Shown here piece by piece: positions 1 to 5,747 of a DNA stretch of 5,747 nt; the stretch's first letter is position 1; every line of letters begins with the position of its first letter. The position numbers were made by a program, and so were the translations under genes. The notes beneath the pieces were generated by a model. The model did not search any database. It worked only from the letters and a program-made list of their open reading frames with translations, and had not been told where the DNA came from. The stretch lies in assembly GCA_905371865.1 (NCBI GenBank), contig CAJPNA010000096.1, forward strand, positions 1-5,747. Direction: 5' to 3'. This stretch comes from an uncultured Carnobacterium sp. (GTDB taxonomy: Bacteria > Bacillota > Bacilli > Lactobacillales > Aerococcaceae).

Positions 1-548
1 GGATGCGGTGACTTTAAAATCAAGTGTTTCGCATTTGTAATCAATTTTTCTTTGGATTGCGCTGGTTTCCCCCATAAAAGAAATACGATTGGGTGATCAC
101 TTTTATTTAACGATGAAATCACTGCATCCGTAAAAGTTTCCCATCCCATTCCACGATGACTATTCGCTTCATGTGCTCGGACTGTTAAAACGGTGTTGAG
201 GAGGAGCACCCCTTGCTTTGCCCAAGAGGTTAACTCTCCAGTCTTCGCTACCGGAATTCCTAAATCATCTTCCATTTCCTTATAGATGTTTTGCAAGGAA
301 GGGGGAAGTGCCACGCCTTGTTGTACTGAAAAACTAAGTCCATGCGCTTGATGTTCTCCGTGATAAGGGTCTTGACCTAAGATAACCACTTTCACTTGAT
401 CAAATGGTGTGAGTTCAAGCGCCTTAAATACATTCTCCGCTTTTGGAAAAACCTGATGTCGACTTCGTTCTTCTCTTTCAAACAAACGAACCTTTTTAAA
501 GTATTCCTTTTCTTTTTCTTCCCCAATCACATCATGCCAAGTGGTCAT
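1..548 (-). CDS. ung: Uracil-DNA glycosylase, family 1 (3' end cut by window edge)
   Basis: The protein hydrolyses the N-glycosidic bond of uracil in DNA, starting base-excision repair in the cytoplasm. The window holds 182 codons from the start. The family is usually about 220-230 residues, so roughly 40 C-terminal residues lie beyond the left edge. Visible motifs are GQDPYHG at residues 58-64 with the catalytic base Asp60, the uracil-stacking Phe73 in GLSFSV, the uracil-binding Asn118 in LLLNTVLTV, and SPH at 180-182, where His182 begins the HPSPLS motif (equivalent to E. coli His187). All key residues that can be seen are intact. I chose ATG 548 because it has GAGGG five bases upstream. 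An in-frame ATG at 569 would add seven residues but lacks a Shine-Dalgarno. The start overlaps the end of folA by 17 nt, which suggests translational coupling. Identification is secure; only the C-terminus is unseen. Confidence 0.97.
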   Translation of the reverse strand, partial: MTTWHDVIGEEKEKEYFKKVRLFEREERSRHQVFPKAENVFKALELTPFDQVKVVILGQDPYHGEHQAHGLSFSVQQGVALPPSLQNIYKEMEDDLGIPVAKTGELTSWAKQGVLLLNTVLTVRAHEANSHRGMGWETFTDAVISSLNKSDHPIVFLLWGKPAQSKEKLITNAKHLILKSPH

Positions 549-1041
549 AAGAACCCTCTTTTCGTTCATAAATTTCAAAGGTGTGAGGATAGAGATTTTT
601 TTCGTCCATTTTCCCTTCTAACGATTTTACTTTAATAAAATCGTGCCAAGGAAATTCTGTTGGAAAATAAGTATCTCCCTCAAAACTAGCATGAATTCTC
701 GTACAATAGAGAAGCTCCACATGATTTTTTAACAGGTTATAAACTTGTGCTCCACCACAAACATAAATATCCTCATGTTGACTGTCTTCAACAATCTCCT
801 CAACATTTGTAACGACTTCTGCACCAGGAACAATATAATCCGAGCTAGTGGTTAGGATGATGGTTTGTCGCCCCGGAAGTAAGCGACTGCCCATTCCTTC
901 AAAAGTCTTTCGACCCATTAAAATTGTTTGCCCCATCGTGACTTCTTTAAAGAACTTCAAATCATTCGGCAAACGCCAAGGAAGTATCCCATCTTTTCCG
1001 ACTAGGCCATTCTCATCTTGTGCCCAAATATAAATTAGCAT
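532..1041 (-). CDS. folA: Dihydrofolate reductase
   Basis: The enzyme reduces 7,8-dihydrofolate to tetrahydrofolate with NADPH in the cytoplasm, and is the target of trimethoprim. The 169 residues match the usual 160-170. Visible features are WAQDENGLVGKDG at 6-18 (Met20-loop region), PWRLPNDL at 21-28 with the catalytic acid Asp27, MGRKTFEGM at 42-50 (NADPH site), Arg58 for the folate glutamate, the GGAQVY nucleotide-binding turn at 96-101, and FEGDTYFP at 120-127. Residue 95, just before the GG pair, is Cys where E. coli has Ile94 and L. casei has Ala. The C-terminus runs about eight residues (EGSYDHLA) past the point where the L. casei enzyme ends, and this tail encodes the ung ribosome binding site and start. 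The gene follows thyA by 15 nt, the classical pairing, since ThyA makes the dihydrofolate that FolA recycles. It is a chromosomal type rather than an acquired dfr, judging by context. Confidence 0.98.
   Translation of the reverse strand: MLIYIWAQDENGLVGKDGILPWRLPNDLKFFKEVTMGQTILMGRKTFEGMGSRLLPGRQTIILTTSSDYIVPGAEVVTNVEEIVEDSQHEDIYVCGGAQVYNLLKNHVELLYCTRIHASFEGDTYFPTEFPWHDFIKVKSLEGKMDEKNLYPHTFEIYERKEGSYDHLA
554..558 (-). promoter_or_regulatory. Ribosome binding site of ung, inside folA
   Basis: GAGGG lies 5 nt before ATG 548 and is the only good Shine-Dalgarno near the ung start. It is built from folA codons 162 and 163 (Glu-Gly), so folA coding sequence and ung translation initiation share the same bases. 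It decides for ATG 548 over ATG 569. Confidence 0.75.
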
Positions 1042-1047
1042 ACTTTT

Positions 1048-1053
1048 CCTCCT
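1048..1053 (-). promoter_or_regulatory. Ribosome binding site of folA
   Basis: A perfect AGGAGG stands 6 nt before ATG 1041, in the 15-nt gap after the thyA stop. It is the strongest Shine-Dalgarno in the window and fixes the folA start. Confidence 0.9.
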
Positions 1054-1056
1054 GCA

Positions 1057-2004
1057 TTAAACAGCAATAGGTGCTTTAATAGTTGGATGTGATTGATATC
1101 CTTCGACCACGACATCTGTAACATCAATATCGAACATCGATTTCTCAGGATGCTTTAAAACTAGTGTAGGTAAGGCCATCTCTTTGCGCGCTAATTGCGT
1201 CTCTACTTGTTCCATATGATTTAAGTAAATGTGTGCATCACCTAAAGTATGGACAAATTCACCTACTTCTAAACCTACTTCATTAGCAATCAAATGTGTT
1301 AGTAAGGCATAGCTAGCGATGTTGAACGGTACTCCGAGGAACACGTCAGCACTACGTTGATATAATTGGCAACTTAATTTCCCATCCGCAACATAAAATT
1401 GGAACATCGTGTGGCATGGTGGAAGAGCCATACTTGGAACATCTTCTGGATTCCAAGCAGAAACAATCATCCGACGTGAATCTGGAGAATTCTTCAACAA
1501 GTTGAGTAAGTCTTCGATTTGGTCAATGGTTTCTCCTTTTGAAGTTTTCCAATGACGCCACTGCGAACCATAAATATTCCCTAATTCTCCGAACTCCGCT
1601 GCAAACGCATCATCCGTTAAAATTCTCTCACAGAAGTCTTTTTTCACTTCTTGGTATACTTCGTTAAATGCTTCATCTTCTAAGCATCGACGACCAAAAT
1701 CCGTCATATCTGGACCTGTATATTTTGGCGAAGAAACATAGCGTTCAAAAGCCCATTCATCCCATATGTGATTATTATGCTCCAATAAATACTTGATATT
1801 TGTATCTCCGTGTAAAAACCATAATAACTCGCTCTTAATTAATCCAAAAGGAACTTTTTTAGTCGTTAAAAGCGGAAATCCTTTTTGAAGATCAAAACGC
1901 ATTTGATACCCAAAAATACTCTTCGTTCCTGTTCCAGTACGATCTGTTTTTGTCGTACCCTCTTCTAAAATTTTTGTTAATAACTCTTTATACTGCTTCG
2001 TCAT
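1057..2004 (-). CDS. thyA: Thymidylate synthase, long (insert-bearing) form
   Basis: The enzyme methylates dUMP to dTMP using 5,10-methylenetetrahydrofolate and releases dihydrofolate; it acts as a cytoplasmic homodimer. The 315 residues are close to the L. casei enzyme (316) and about 50 longer than E. coli (264). The extra length lies between WDEWA (81-85) and YGSQWRHW (145-152), the known Lactobacillales/Staphylococcus insert. Catalytic residues are present: Arg22 in DRTGTGT, the nucleophile Cys197 in ALPPCHTMFQF, Arg177-Arg178 in SRRMIVSAWNP (which reach the partner subunit's phosphate), Asp220 and Asn228 in RSADVFLGVPFNIASY, and His258/Tyr260 in LGDAHIYLNH. It ends in the conserved APIAV with the C-terminal Val. 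The start has AAAGGA 6 nt upstream and lies 15 nt after the ABC-F stop. The product feeds FolA, the next gene. No defect is seen. Confidence 0.99.
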   Translation of the reverse strand: MTKQYKELLTKILEEGTTKTDRTGTGTKSIFGYQMRFDLQKGFPLLTTKKVPFGLIKSELLWFLHGDTNIKYLLEHNNHIWDEWAFERYVSSPKYTGPDMTDFGRRCLEDEAFNEVYQEVKKDFCERILTDDAFAAEFGELGNIYGSQWRHWKTSKGETIDQIEDLLNLLKNSPDSRRMIVSAWNPEDVPSMALPPCHTMFQFYVADGKLSCQLYQRSADVFLGVPFNIASYALLTHLIANEVGLEVGEFVHTLGDAHIYLNHMEQVETQLARKEMALPTLVLKHPEKSMFDIDVTDVVVEGYQSHPTIKAPIAV

Positions 2005-2010
2005 GTCTGT

Positions 2011-2016
2011 TCCTTT
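2011..2016 (-). promoter_or_regulatory. Ribosome binding site of thyA
   Basis: AAAGGA stands 6 nt before ATG 2004, between the ABC-F stop codon and thyA. No -10-like element is evident in the same gap, which fits read-through from upstream. Confidence 0.8.
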
Positions 2017-2019
2017 CTA

Positions 2020-3909
2020 TTAGTTCCCAGCTAATTCTGCTAAATATTCCCAACGTTCATAGGCGTTTGCAGCTGCTTCTTCTGTTTTATCGAGTTCTTC
2101 TTGTAATGCTTGTAATTTTGCAAAATCTTGCGCATTGGCATTCATTTCACTTTGTAAAGATTCCATTTTTTCTTCTAACTCTTGTATCGTCGTCTCAATG
2201 GTTTCCCATTCTTTCTTCTCTTGATACGTCATTTTCTTGGCTGGAGTTAACTTAGTAGTCTCCTCTTTACTTTTTTCCACTTTTGGAGTTTCAACAACTA
2301 CTTTCGATAAACTCTTTTCTTGTTCTAAATAATCACTCATAGCCCCATAGAACAATTCCGTTTGACCTTCTCCTCGGATAACAAATAATTGTTCCACCGT
2401 TTTATCTAAGAAATAACGATCGTGAGACACAATGAGAACTGCTCCATTAAATGATTGAAGAAAATCTTCTAATACGGTTAATGTATCGATATCTAAATCG
2501 TTTGTTGGCTCATCCAGCAATAAAACATTCGGCTTTGTCATTAATAAACGGAGTAAATAAAGCCTTCTTCTTTCTCCTCCGGATAGTGTGTGAATATATG
2601 CTCCATGCAAATGTCTTGGAAACAAAAAAGTCTCCAGCAATTCAGAAATGGATTCCACTTCTCCATTTGCACGTTTAATTTCTTCTGCTTCCTCACGTAA
2701 GTACTGAATCAATTGTTTATCCATTGGGATATCTTCATCTTGTTGCTTGTAGTAGGCAATACGAACAGTCTCCCCCACAACAAACTGACCACTGTCAAAT
2801 GGAATTTTCCCAGCTATCGCATTCAGAAAGGTTGATTTCCCAACTCCATTTACACCAGCAATCCCAATTCGGGCCTGGCTTTGAATAATCCAGTCAAGGT
2901 TTTTAACAATATCCTGTCCGTTAATAGAAAGAGAAGTCTGATTGAATTGGAAGACCCGTTTGCCAATTCTCGTTTGGTCAAAATCCATTACTAATTTTTC
3001 TTGACTTGTTGTCTGTTTAACATCTTTTTCTAATGCTTCAAATCGCTGAATGCGCGCTTGTTGTTTTGTCGTACGAGCTTTTGCACCTTGGCGCATCCAT
3101 TCTAATTCGCTCTGGTATAATCGTTTTTGCTTTTGGCTCATACGAGTTGCAATTTGCTCTCTTTGGCTTCTTTGCTCTAAGTAAGACTCATAGTTTCCTT
3201 CATAGGCTTCAATACGACCATTGACCAATTCAAACATATGCGTTACCGCACGTTCTAGGAAGTAACGATCATGGGTAACAAGCATCATTGCACCTTTATA
3301 ACTGGCTAAGTATCCTTCCAACCATTCTATCGCTTCAAGGTCTAAGTGGTTTGTCGGCTCATCTAGTAAGAGTAAATCCGGTTCTTCCATCAATACCTTT
3401 GCAAGACCAACACGTTTCTTCTGTCCACCAGATAATGTCCCGACCTTCTTTTGGATATCCGTCAATCCCAGTTTCTGAAGAATAGTTTTAATTTGGACTT
3501 CTACTTGCCATCCATCAATTTCATTCATCTTTTGCTCAAGGACACTATAGCGTTTAGTAAGGCTTTGGGAAGTTGGATTTTTGCGTAATTGTTCCACCAC
3601 TTCTTCAAAATCATGAACAACTTTTAATGTTGGATGATCGCCTTTATATAACGCTTCAAAAATTGTATCTTCATCGTCTAGTTCCGGTTGTTGAGATAAA
3701 TATCTAATTCTATAGTCATTTGAAGTTGTGATATCTCCTGATTCTGCAAAATCGACCCCAGCTAAAATCGAAAGAAGCGTACTTTTACCAGTCCCATTTT
3801 GTCCAATGAGACCTACATGTTCTCCTTCATTGATAATAAAAGAAACATCTTCTAATAGTGTTTTTGCACCATAAGATTTTTTTAAATGATCTACTCTAAA
3901 ATCTTTCAT
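2020..3909 (-). CDS. ABC-F family ATPase, Uup/YfmR type
   Basis: This is a soluble ATPase with two ABC domains and no membrane segment. ABC-F proteins bind the ribosomal E site and act on translation; B. subtilis YfmR, which this resembles in length (629 residues) and layout, helps rescue stalled ribosomes alongside EF-P. Domain 1 has Walker A GQNGTGKST at 36-44, signature LSGGQ at 159-163, Walker B LLLLDE with Glu184, and switch His213. A charged linker at about 240-300, including ELEWMRQGAKARTT, is the segment that contacts tRNA in the family. Domain 2 has Walker A GVNGVGKST at 352-360, signature LSGGE at 442-446, Glu467 and His496. A Lys/Glu-rich stretch then leads to a coiled-coil C-terminal domain (about 560-629), typical of Uup/YfmR. 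The reading frame opens at GTG 3927, but ATG 3909 is the better start: it has AAAGGAG 5 nt upstream and yields the family-like MKDFRVDHLKKSYG. Both ATPase sites look active. Exact orthology (Uup versus YfmR) is inferred. Confidence 0.95.
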   Translation of the reverse strand: MKDFRVDHLKKSYGAKTLLEDVSFIINEGEHVGLIGQNGTGKSTLLSILAGVDFAESGDITTSNDYRIRYLSQQPELDDEDTIFEALYKGDHPTLKVVHDFEEVVEQLRKNPTSQSLTKRYSVLEQKMNEIDGWQVEVQIKTILQKLGLTDIQKKVGTLSGGQKKRVGLAKVLMEEPDLLLLDEPTNHLDLEAIEWLEGYLASYKGAMMLVTHDRYFLERAVTHMFELVNGRIEAYEGNYESYLEQRSQREQIATRMSQKQKRLYQSELEWMRQGAKARTTKQQARIQRFEALEKDVKQTTSQEKLVMDFDQTRIGKRVFQFNQTSLSINGQDIVKNLDWIIQSQARIGIAGVNGVGKSTFLNAIAGKIPFDSGQFVVGETVRIAYYKQQDEDIPMDKQLIQYLREEAEEIKRANGEVESISELLETFLFPRHLHGAYIHTLSGGERRRLYLLRLLMTKPNVLLLDEPTNDLDIDTLTVLEDFLQSFNGAVLIVSHDRYFLDKTVEQLFVIRGEGQTELFYGAMSDYLEQEKSLSKVVVETPKVEKSKEETTKLTPAKKMTYQEKKEWETIETTIQELEEKMESLQSEMNANAQDFAKLQALQEELDKTEEAAANAYERWEYLAELAGN

Positions 3910-3914
3910 GCAAA

Positions 3915-3921
3915 CTCCTTT
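3915..3921 (-). promoter_or_regulatory. Ribosome binding site of the ABC-F gene (decides the start)
   Basis: AAAGGAG lies 5 nt before ATG 3909. For the two earlier in-frame starts, GTG 3927 and ATG 3924, the only purine-rich element (AGAGGTG) abuts the start codon and is too close to serve as a Shine-Dalgarno. The strong site therefore points to ATG 3909. Confidence 0.85.
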
Positions 3922-3929
3922 CATCACCT

Positions 3930-5594
3930 CTAATAGAGGCCTTGAATTTTTCCATCTTCACTAACAGTAATTCCTAAGGCTGCGGGTACTTTTGGAAGTC
4001 CAGGCATTGTTAAAACTGTTCCCGTTAACGCTACAATAAATCCAGCACCGAGTTTAGGGACGAAATAACGAATCGTAATATCGAAATCTGTTGGTCGTCC
4101 TTTTAATTTCGCATTATCTGAGAATGAGTATGGCGTTTTGGCAATACACACATTCAGATGGTTCCATCCCTGTTTTTCGAATTCCTTCAATTGTGTAAGT
4201 GCTTCGTCTGAATAATGAATATTTGTAGCACCATAAATGTTCTTGGCAATCGTTTCAACTTTTTCACGAATCGTCGCATTCATATCATACGTTGCTTGGA
4301 AAGTCAATTCCGTATCACATAAATGGACCACTTTCTCTGCTAGCGCCAACCCGCCTTGACTTCCATGTTCCCACACACTCGTAAGAACACAATCCACACC
4401 CATCTCATGGCATAATTCCATAAAGAGGGCTTGTTCATCTTTTGTATCTGTTAAAAATTCATTTAAGGCTACAACGATTGGTAAACCATAAGCTTGTAAG
4501 TTTTCGATATGTTTTCGTACATTTTTGAAACCTTCACGAATCGCCTCGAGATTTTCACCAATTGCGAGTTCATCGAGCGAAACACCACCATGCATTTTCG
4601 TCGAACGAATGGTCGCTACAAGTACAACTGCATCTGGATTTTTTCCAAGAACAGGAACTTTAATATCGAGGAATTTCTGCGCACCAAGGTCAGCCCCGAA
4701 CCCCGCTTCGGTCACTACATAATCTGCAAGTGTCAATGCCATTCTCGTCGCCACCACACTATTACAGCCGTGTGCGATATTAGCAAATGGCCCCCCATGA
4801 ACAATGGCCGGTGTATGTTCCAATGTCTGCACAAGGTTAGGCTTCATCGCCTCTTTGAGTAATGCAGTAATTGCTCCCTCCGCACCTAAATCAAACACGG
4901 TAACAGGTTCTCCTGATTTTGTATACGCCACGAGAATATTTGAAACGCGTCGTTGCAAGTCACTTAAATCACTCGCCAGGCAAAGTACCGCCATCATTTC
5001 GGTTGCGACCGTAATATCAAAACCGTCTTTACGCGGTGTTCCATTTACTGGACCTCCCAGTCCGATTTTAGTTTCTCGCAACGCTCGGTCATTTAAGTCC
5101 AAGGCCCGCTTCCAAACAATGCGGCTAGGATCGATTTCTAATTCATTTCCTTGATGAATATGATTATCGATGATGGCAGATAACAGGTTTGTTGCTGTCG
5201 TTAGGGCATGCATATCACCTGTGAAATGCAAATTGATTTCTTCCATGGGAACAACTTGCGCATAACCGCCACCTGTAGCTCCCCCTTTGAGTCCAAGAGT
5301 TGGTCCTAGAGATGGTTCACGAAGTGCAATGGCTGTTTTCTTTCCAATAGCCGTAAGTGCGTCCCCAAGCCCAACTGTTACTGTAGACTTTCCCTCTCCA
5401 GCAGGAGTCGGGTTCATCGATGTCACTAAAATCAGTTTCCCAAAATTCTCTTGGTTATGAATATCAGTCTTATCAATCTTTGCTTTGTATTTTCCATATG
5501 GTTCTATTTCATCAGTAGTTAAATGAAGCTTTTCCGCAATCACTGTGATGGGTTGCATTTGGTTTTCCTGTGCAATTTTAATATCTGTTTTCAT
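3930..5594 (-). CDS. fhs: Formate-tetrahydrofolate ligase (10-formyl-THF synthetase)
   Basis: The enzyme joins formate to tetrahydrofolate with ATP hydrolysis, giving 10-formyl-THF for purine synthesis and initiator formyl-Met; it is a cytoplasmic homotetramer. The 554 residues match the usual 555-560. The phosphate-binding loop is PTPAGEGKST at 62-71, followed by LREPSLGP at 91-98 and the family signature GLKGGATGGGY at 101-111. HGGPFANIAHG at 266-276 and TEAGFGADLGAQKF at 295-308 are also characteristic. The second family signature reads VATIRSTKMHGG at 326-337, where I recall ALK as the usual middle; this is a mild deviation in an otherwise intact protein. ATG 5594 is the only plausible start: GGTGA lies 4 nt upstream, and an in-frame TAG stands a few codons earlier. 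It is the first gene after a promoter near 5626-5655 and supplies one-carbon units to the same folate pool that ThyA and FolA use. Confidence 0.98.
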   Translation of the reverse strand: MKTDIKIAQENQMQPITVIAEKLHLTTDEIEPYGKYKAKIDKTDIHNQENFGKLILVTSMNPTPAGEGKSTVTVGLGDALTAIGKKTAIALREPSLGPTLGLKGGATGGGYAQVVPMEEINLHFTGDMHALTTATNLLSAIIDNHIHQGNELEIDPSRIVWKRALDLNDRALRETKIGLGGPVNGTPRKDGFDITVATEMMAVLCLASDLSDLQRRVSNILVAYTKSGEPVTVFDLGAEGAITALLKEAMKPNLVQTLEHTPAIVHGGPFANIAHGCNSVVATRMALTLADYVVTEAGFGADLGAQKFLDIKVPVLGKNPDAVVLVATIRSTKMHGGVSLDELAIGENLEAIREGFKNVRKHIENLQAYGLPIVVALNEFLTDTKDEQALFMELCHEMGVDCVLTSVWEHGSQGGLALAEKVVHLCDTELTFQATYDMNATIREKVETIAKNIYGATNIHYSDEALTQLKEFEKQGWNHLNVCIAKTPYSFSDNAKLKGRPTDFDITIRYFVPKLGAGFIVALTGTVLTMPGLPKVPAALGITVSEDGKIQGLY

Positions 5595-5598
5595 GAAG

Positions 5599-5603
5599 TC
5601 ACC
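5599..5603 (-). promoter_or_regulatory. Ribosome binding site of fhs
   Basis: GGTGA, complementary to the 16S 3' end (TCACC), sits 4 nt before ATG 5594. It is weaker than the sites of the downstream genes. Confidence 0.6.
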
Positions 5604-5608
5604 ACGCT

Positions 5609-5618
5609 ATATGCATAT
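5609..5618. repeat. 10-bp perfect palindrome at the predicted transcription start
   Basis: ATATGCATAT reads the same on both strands and covers the first bases of the predicted fhs transcript, just before the ribosome binding site. A position overlapping +1 would suit a repressor site, but AT-rich palindromes of this length arise easily by chance and I recognise no known operator in it. Confidence 0.25.
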
Positions 5619-5625
5619 TCGTTTT

Positions 5626-5655
5626 ATTATACCATAATTTGAAGCAAAAAAAGAA
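5626..5655 (-). promoter_or_regulatory. Predicted sigma-A promoter of the fhs operon
   Basis: A consensus TATAAT (5626-5631) is preceded by TGG, giving an extended -10 (TGnTATAAT). The best -35 is TTCTTT (5650-5655) at 18 nt spacing, which is weak, but extended -10 promoters tolerate this. Transcription should begin at about 5618-5620, leaving a leader of about 25 nt before fhs, too short for a riboswitch. No other convincing promoter appears in the gaps downstream, so this one probably serves all five genes. Confidence 0.75.
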
Positions 5656-5678
5656 CAGTAGCTTGATACTACTGCTCT
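5646..5678 (-). terminator. Rho-independent terminator of the upstream gene
   Basis: On the minus strand AGAGCAGTAG (5678-5669) pairs with CTACTGTTCT (5661-5652) to form a 10-bp stem with one G-U pair and a 7-nt loop, followed by a run of Ts down to 5646. The stop codon of the upstream gene (5669-5671) lies in the 5' arm, and the T run overlaps the proposed -35 of the next promoter. It separates the upstream gene from the fhs operon. Confidence 0.88.
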
Positions 5679-5747
5679 GCTCCATTTTGAATCTTATTTT
5701 TAAAGATATAATACGCAATCATAAGAGGTACCATTGAACCAAACCAT
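5669..5747 (-). CDS. C-terminal fragment of an unidentified, probably membrane, protein
   Basis: Only the last 25 residues plus the TAG stop are in the window; the gene continues past the right edge. The visible part is hydrophobic (WFGSMVPLMIAYYIF) and then switches to KNKIQNGAEQ. That pattern fits a final transmembrane helix with a positively charged cytoplasmic tail. The open frame, a terminator exactly at its end, and the 74-nt gap to fhs all support a real gene end. The other forward frames give only short peptides. The fragment is too short to name a family, and no function is claimed. Confidence 0.65.
   Translation of the reverse strand, partial: WFGSMVPLMIAYYIFKNKIQNGAEQ

Noticed and set aside
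739..741. Tyr101 of FolA, aligned with the S. aureus F98Y trimethoprim-resistance change
   Set aside because: Tyr is the wild-type residue here in the sensitive E. coli enzyme (Tyr100), so it is not evidence of resistance.
396..1033. Plus-strand open frames at 396-635 and 848-1033
   Set aside because: They are antisense to ung and folA, which have intact motifs and ribosome binding sites. The plus frames show no recognisable domain and no convincing start context.
1570..1749. Insert of about 50 residues in ThyA as a novel domain
   Set aside because: The L. casei enzyme has an insert of the same size at the same place, so it is a normal feature of this ThyA group.
1950..3485. Plus-strand open frames at 1950-2255, 2451-2678, 3033-3224 and 3288-3485
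   Set aside because: All are antisense to thyA or the ABC-F gene. Their leucine- and serine-rich translations are what reading opposite a charged, coiled-coil or ATPase-coding strand produces.
2020..3909. Antibiotic-resistance (target-protection) ABC-F protein
   Set aside because: The C-terminal coiled-coil domain and 629-residue length fit the housekeeping Uup/YfmR group. The linker is of ordinary length, and the gene is embedded among core metabolic genes with no mobile-element signs.
4509..5154. Overlapping plus-strand open frames at 4509-4862, 4525-4722 and 4804-5154
   Set aside because: They lie opposite the strongly conserved fhs sequence, overlap each other in different frames, and have no family resemblance.
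5595..5625. Folate or other riboswitch before fhs
   Set aside because: The predicted leader is only about 25 nt, far too short for a known riboswitch, and the hairpin upstream lies before the transcription start and serves the previous gene.

Overview
The window comes from a low-GC Gram-positive bacterium, most likely of the order Lactobacillales (Enterococcus, Carnobacterium or Granulicatella type). The base composition is AT-rich by eye. Shine-Dalgarno sites are strong and close to AAGGAGG. The thymidylate synthase is the long form, with the insert of about 50 residues known from Lactobacillus casei. The dihydrofolate reductase opens with the WAQD..GLVGKDG pattern also seen in L. casei. Genus cannot be fixed from this sequence alone.

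Every gene lies on the minus strand, so the biological order runs from right to left. At the right edge (5669-5747) is the last 25 residues of an unidentified protein with a hydrophobic C-terminus. Its stop codon sits inside a Rho-independent terminator (5646-5678). Directly downstream is an extended -10 promoter (TATAAT at 5626-5631) that should start a new transcript near 5619. The genes that follow are fhs (formate-tetrahydrofolate ligase), an ABC-F ATPase of the Uup/YfmR type, thyA (thymidylate synthase), folA (dihydrofolate reductase) and ung (uracil-DNA glycosylase, cut by the left edge after its catalytic His). Gaps are 20, 15 and 15 nt, then a 17-nt overlap between folA and ung. I see no internal terminator, so this is very probably one operon.

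The gene set makes sense together. Fhs charges tetrahydrofolate with formate. ThyA spends methylene-tetrahydrofolate to turn dUMP into dTMP and releases dihydrofolate. FolA reduces that back to tetrahydrofolate. Ung removes uracil that enters DNA when dTMP is short. The ABC-F protein is the odd member, because its family works on ribosomes.

This is a housekeeping region. I found no mobile element, CRISPR array, tRNA, rRNA or novel multi-gene system. The points worth a second look are small: the nested stop/terminator/promoter at 5626-5678, the folA tail that doubles as the ung translation start, the ABC-F start-codon choice, and a few residue deviations. No gene-free stretch exceeds 75 bases.
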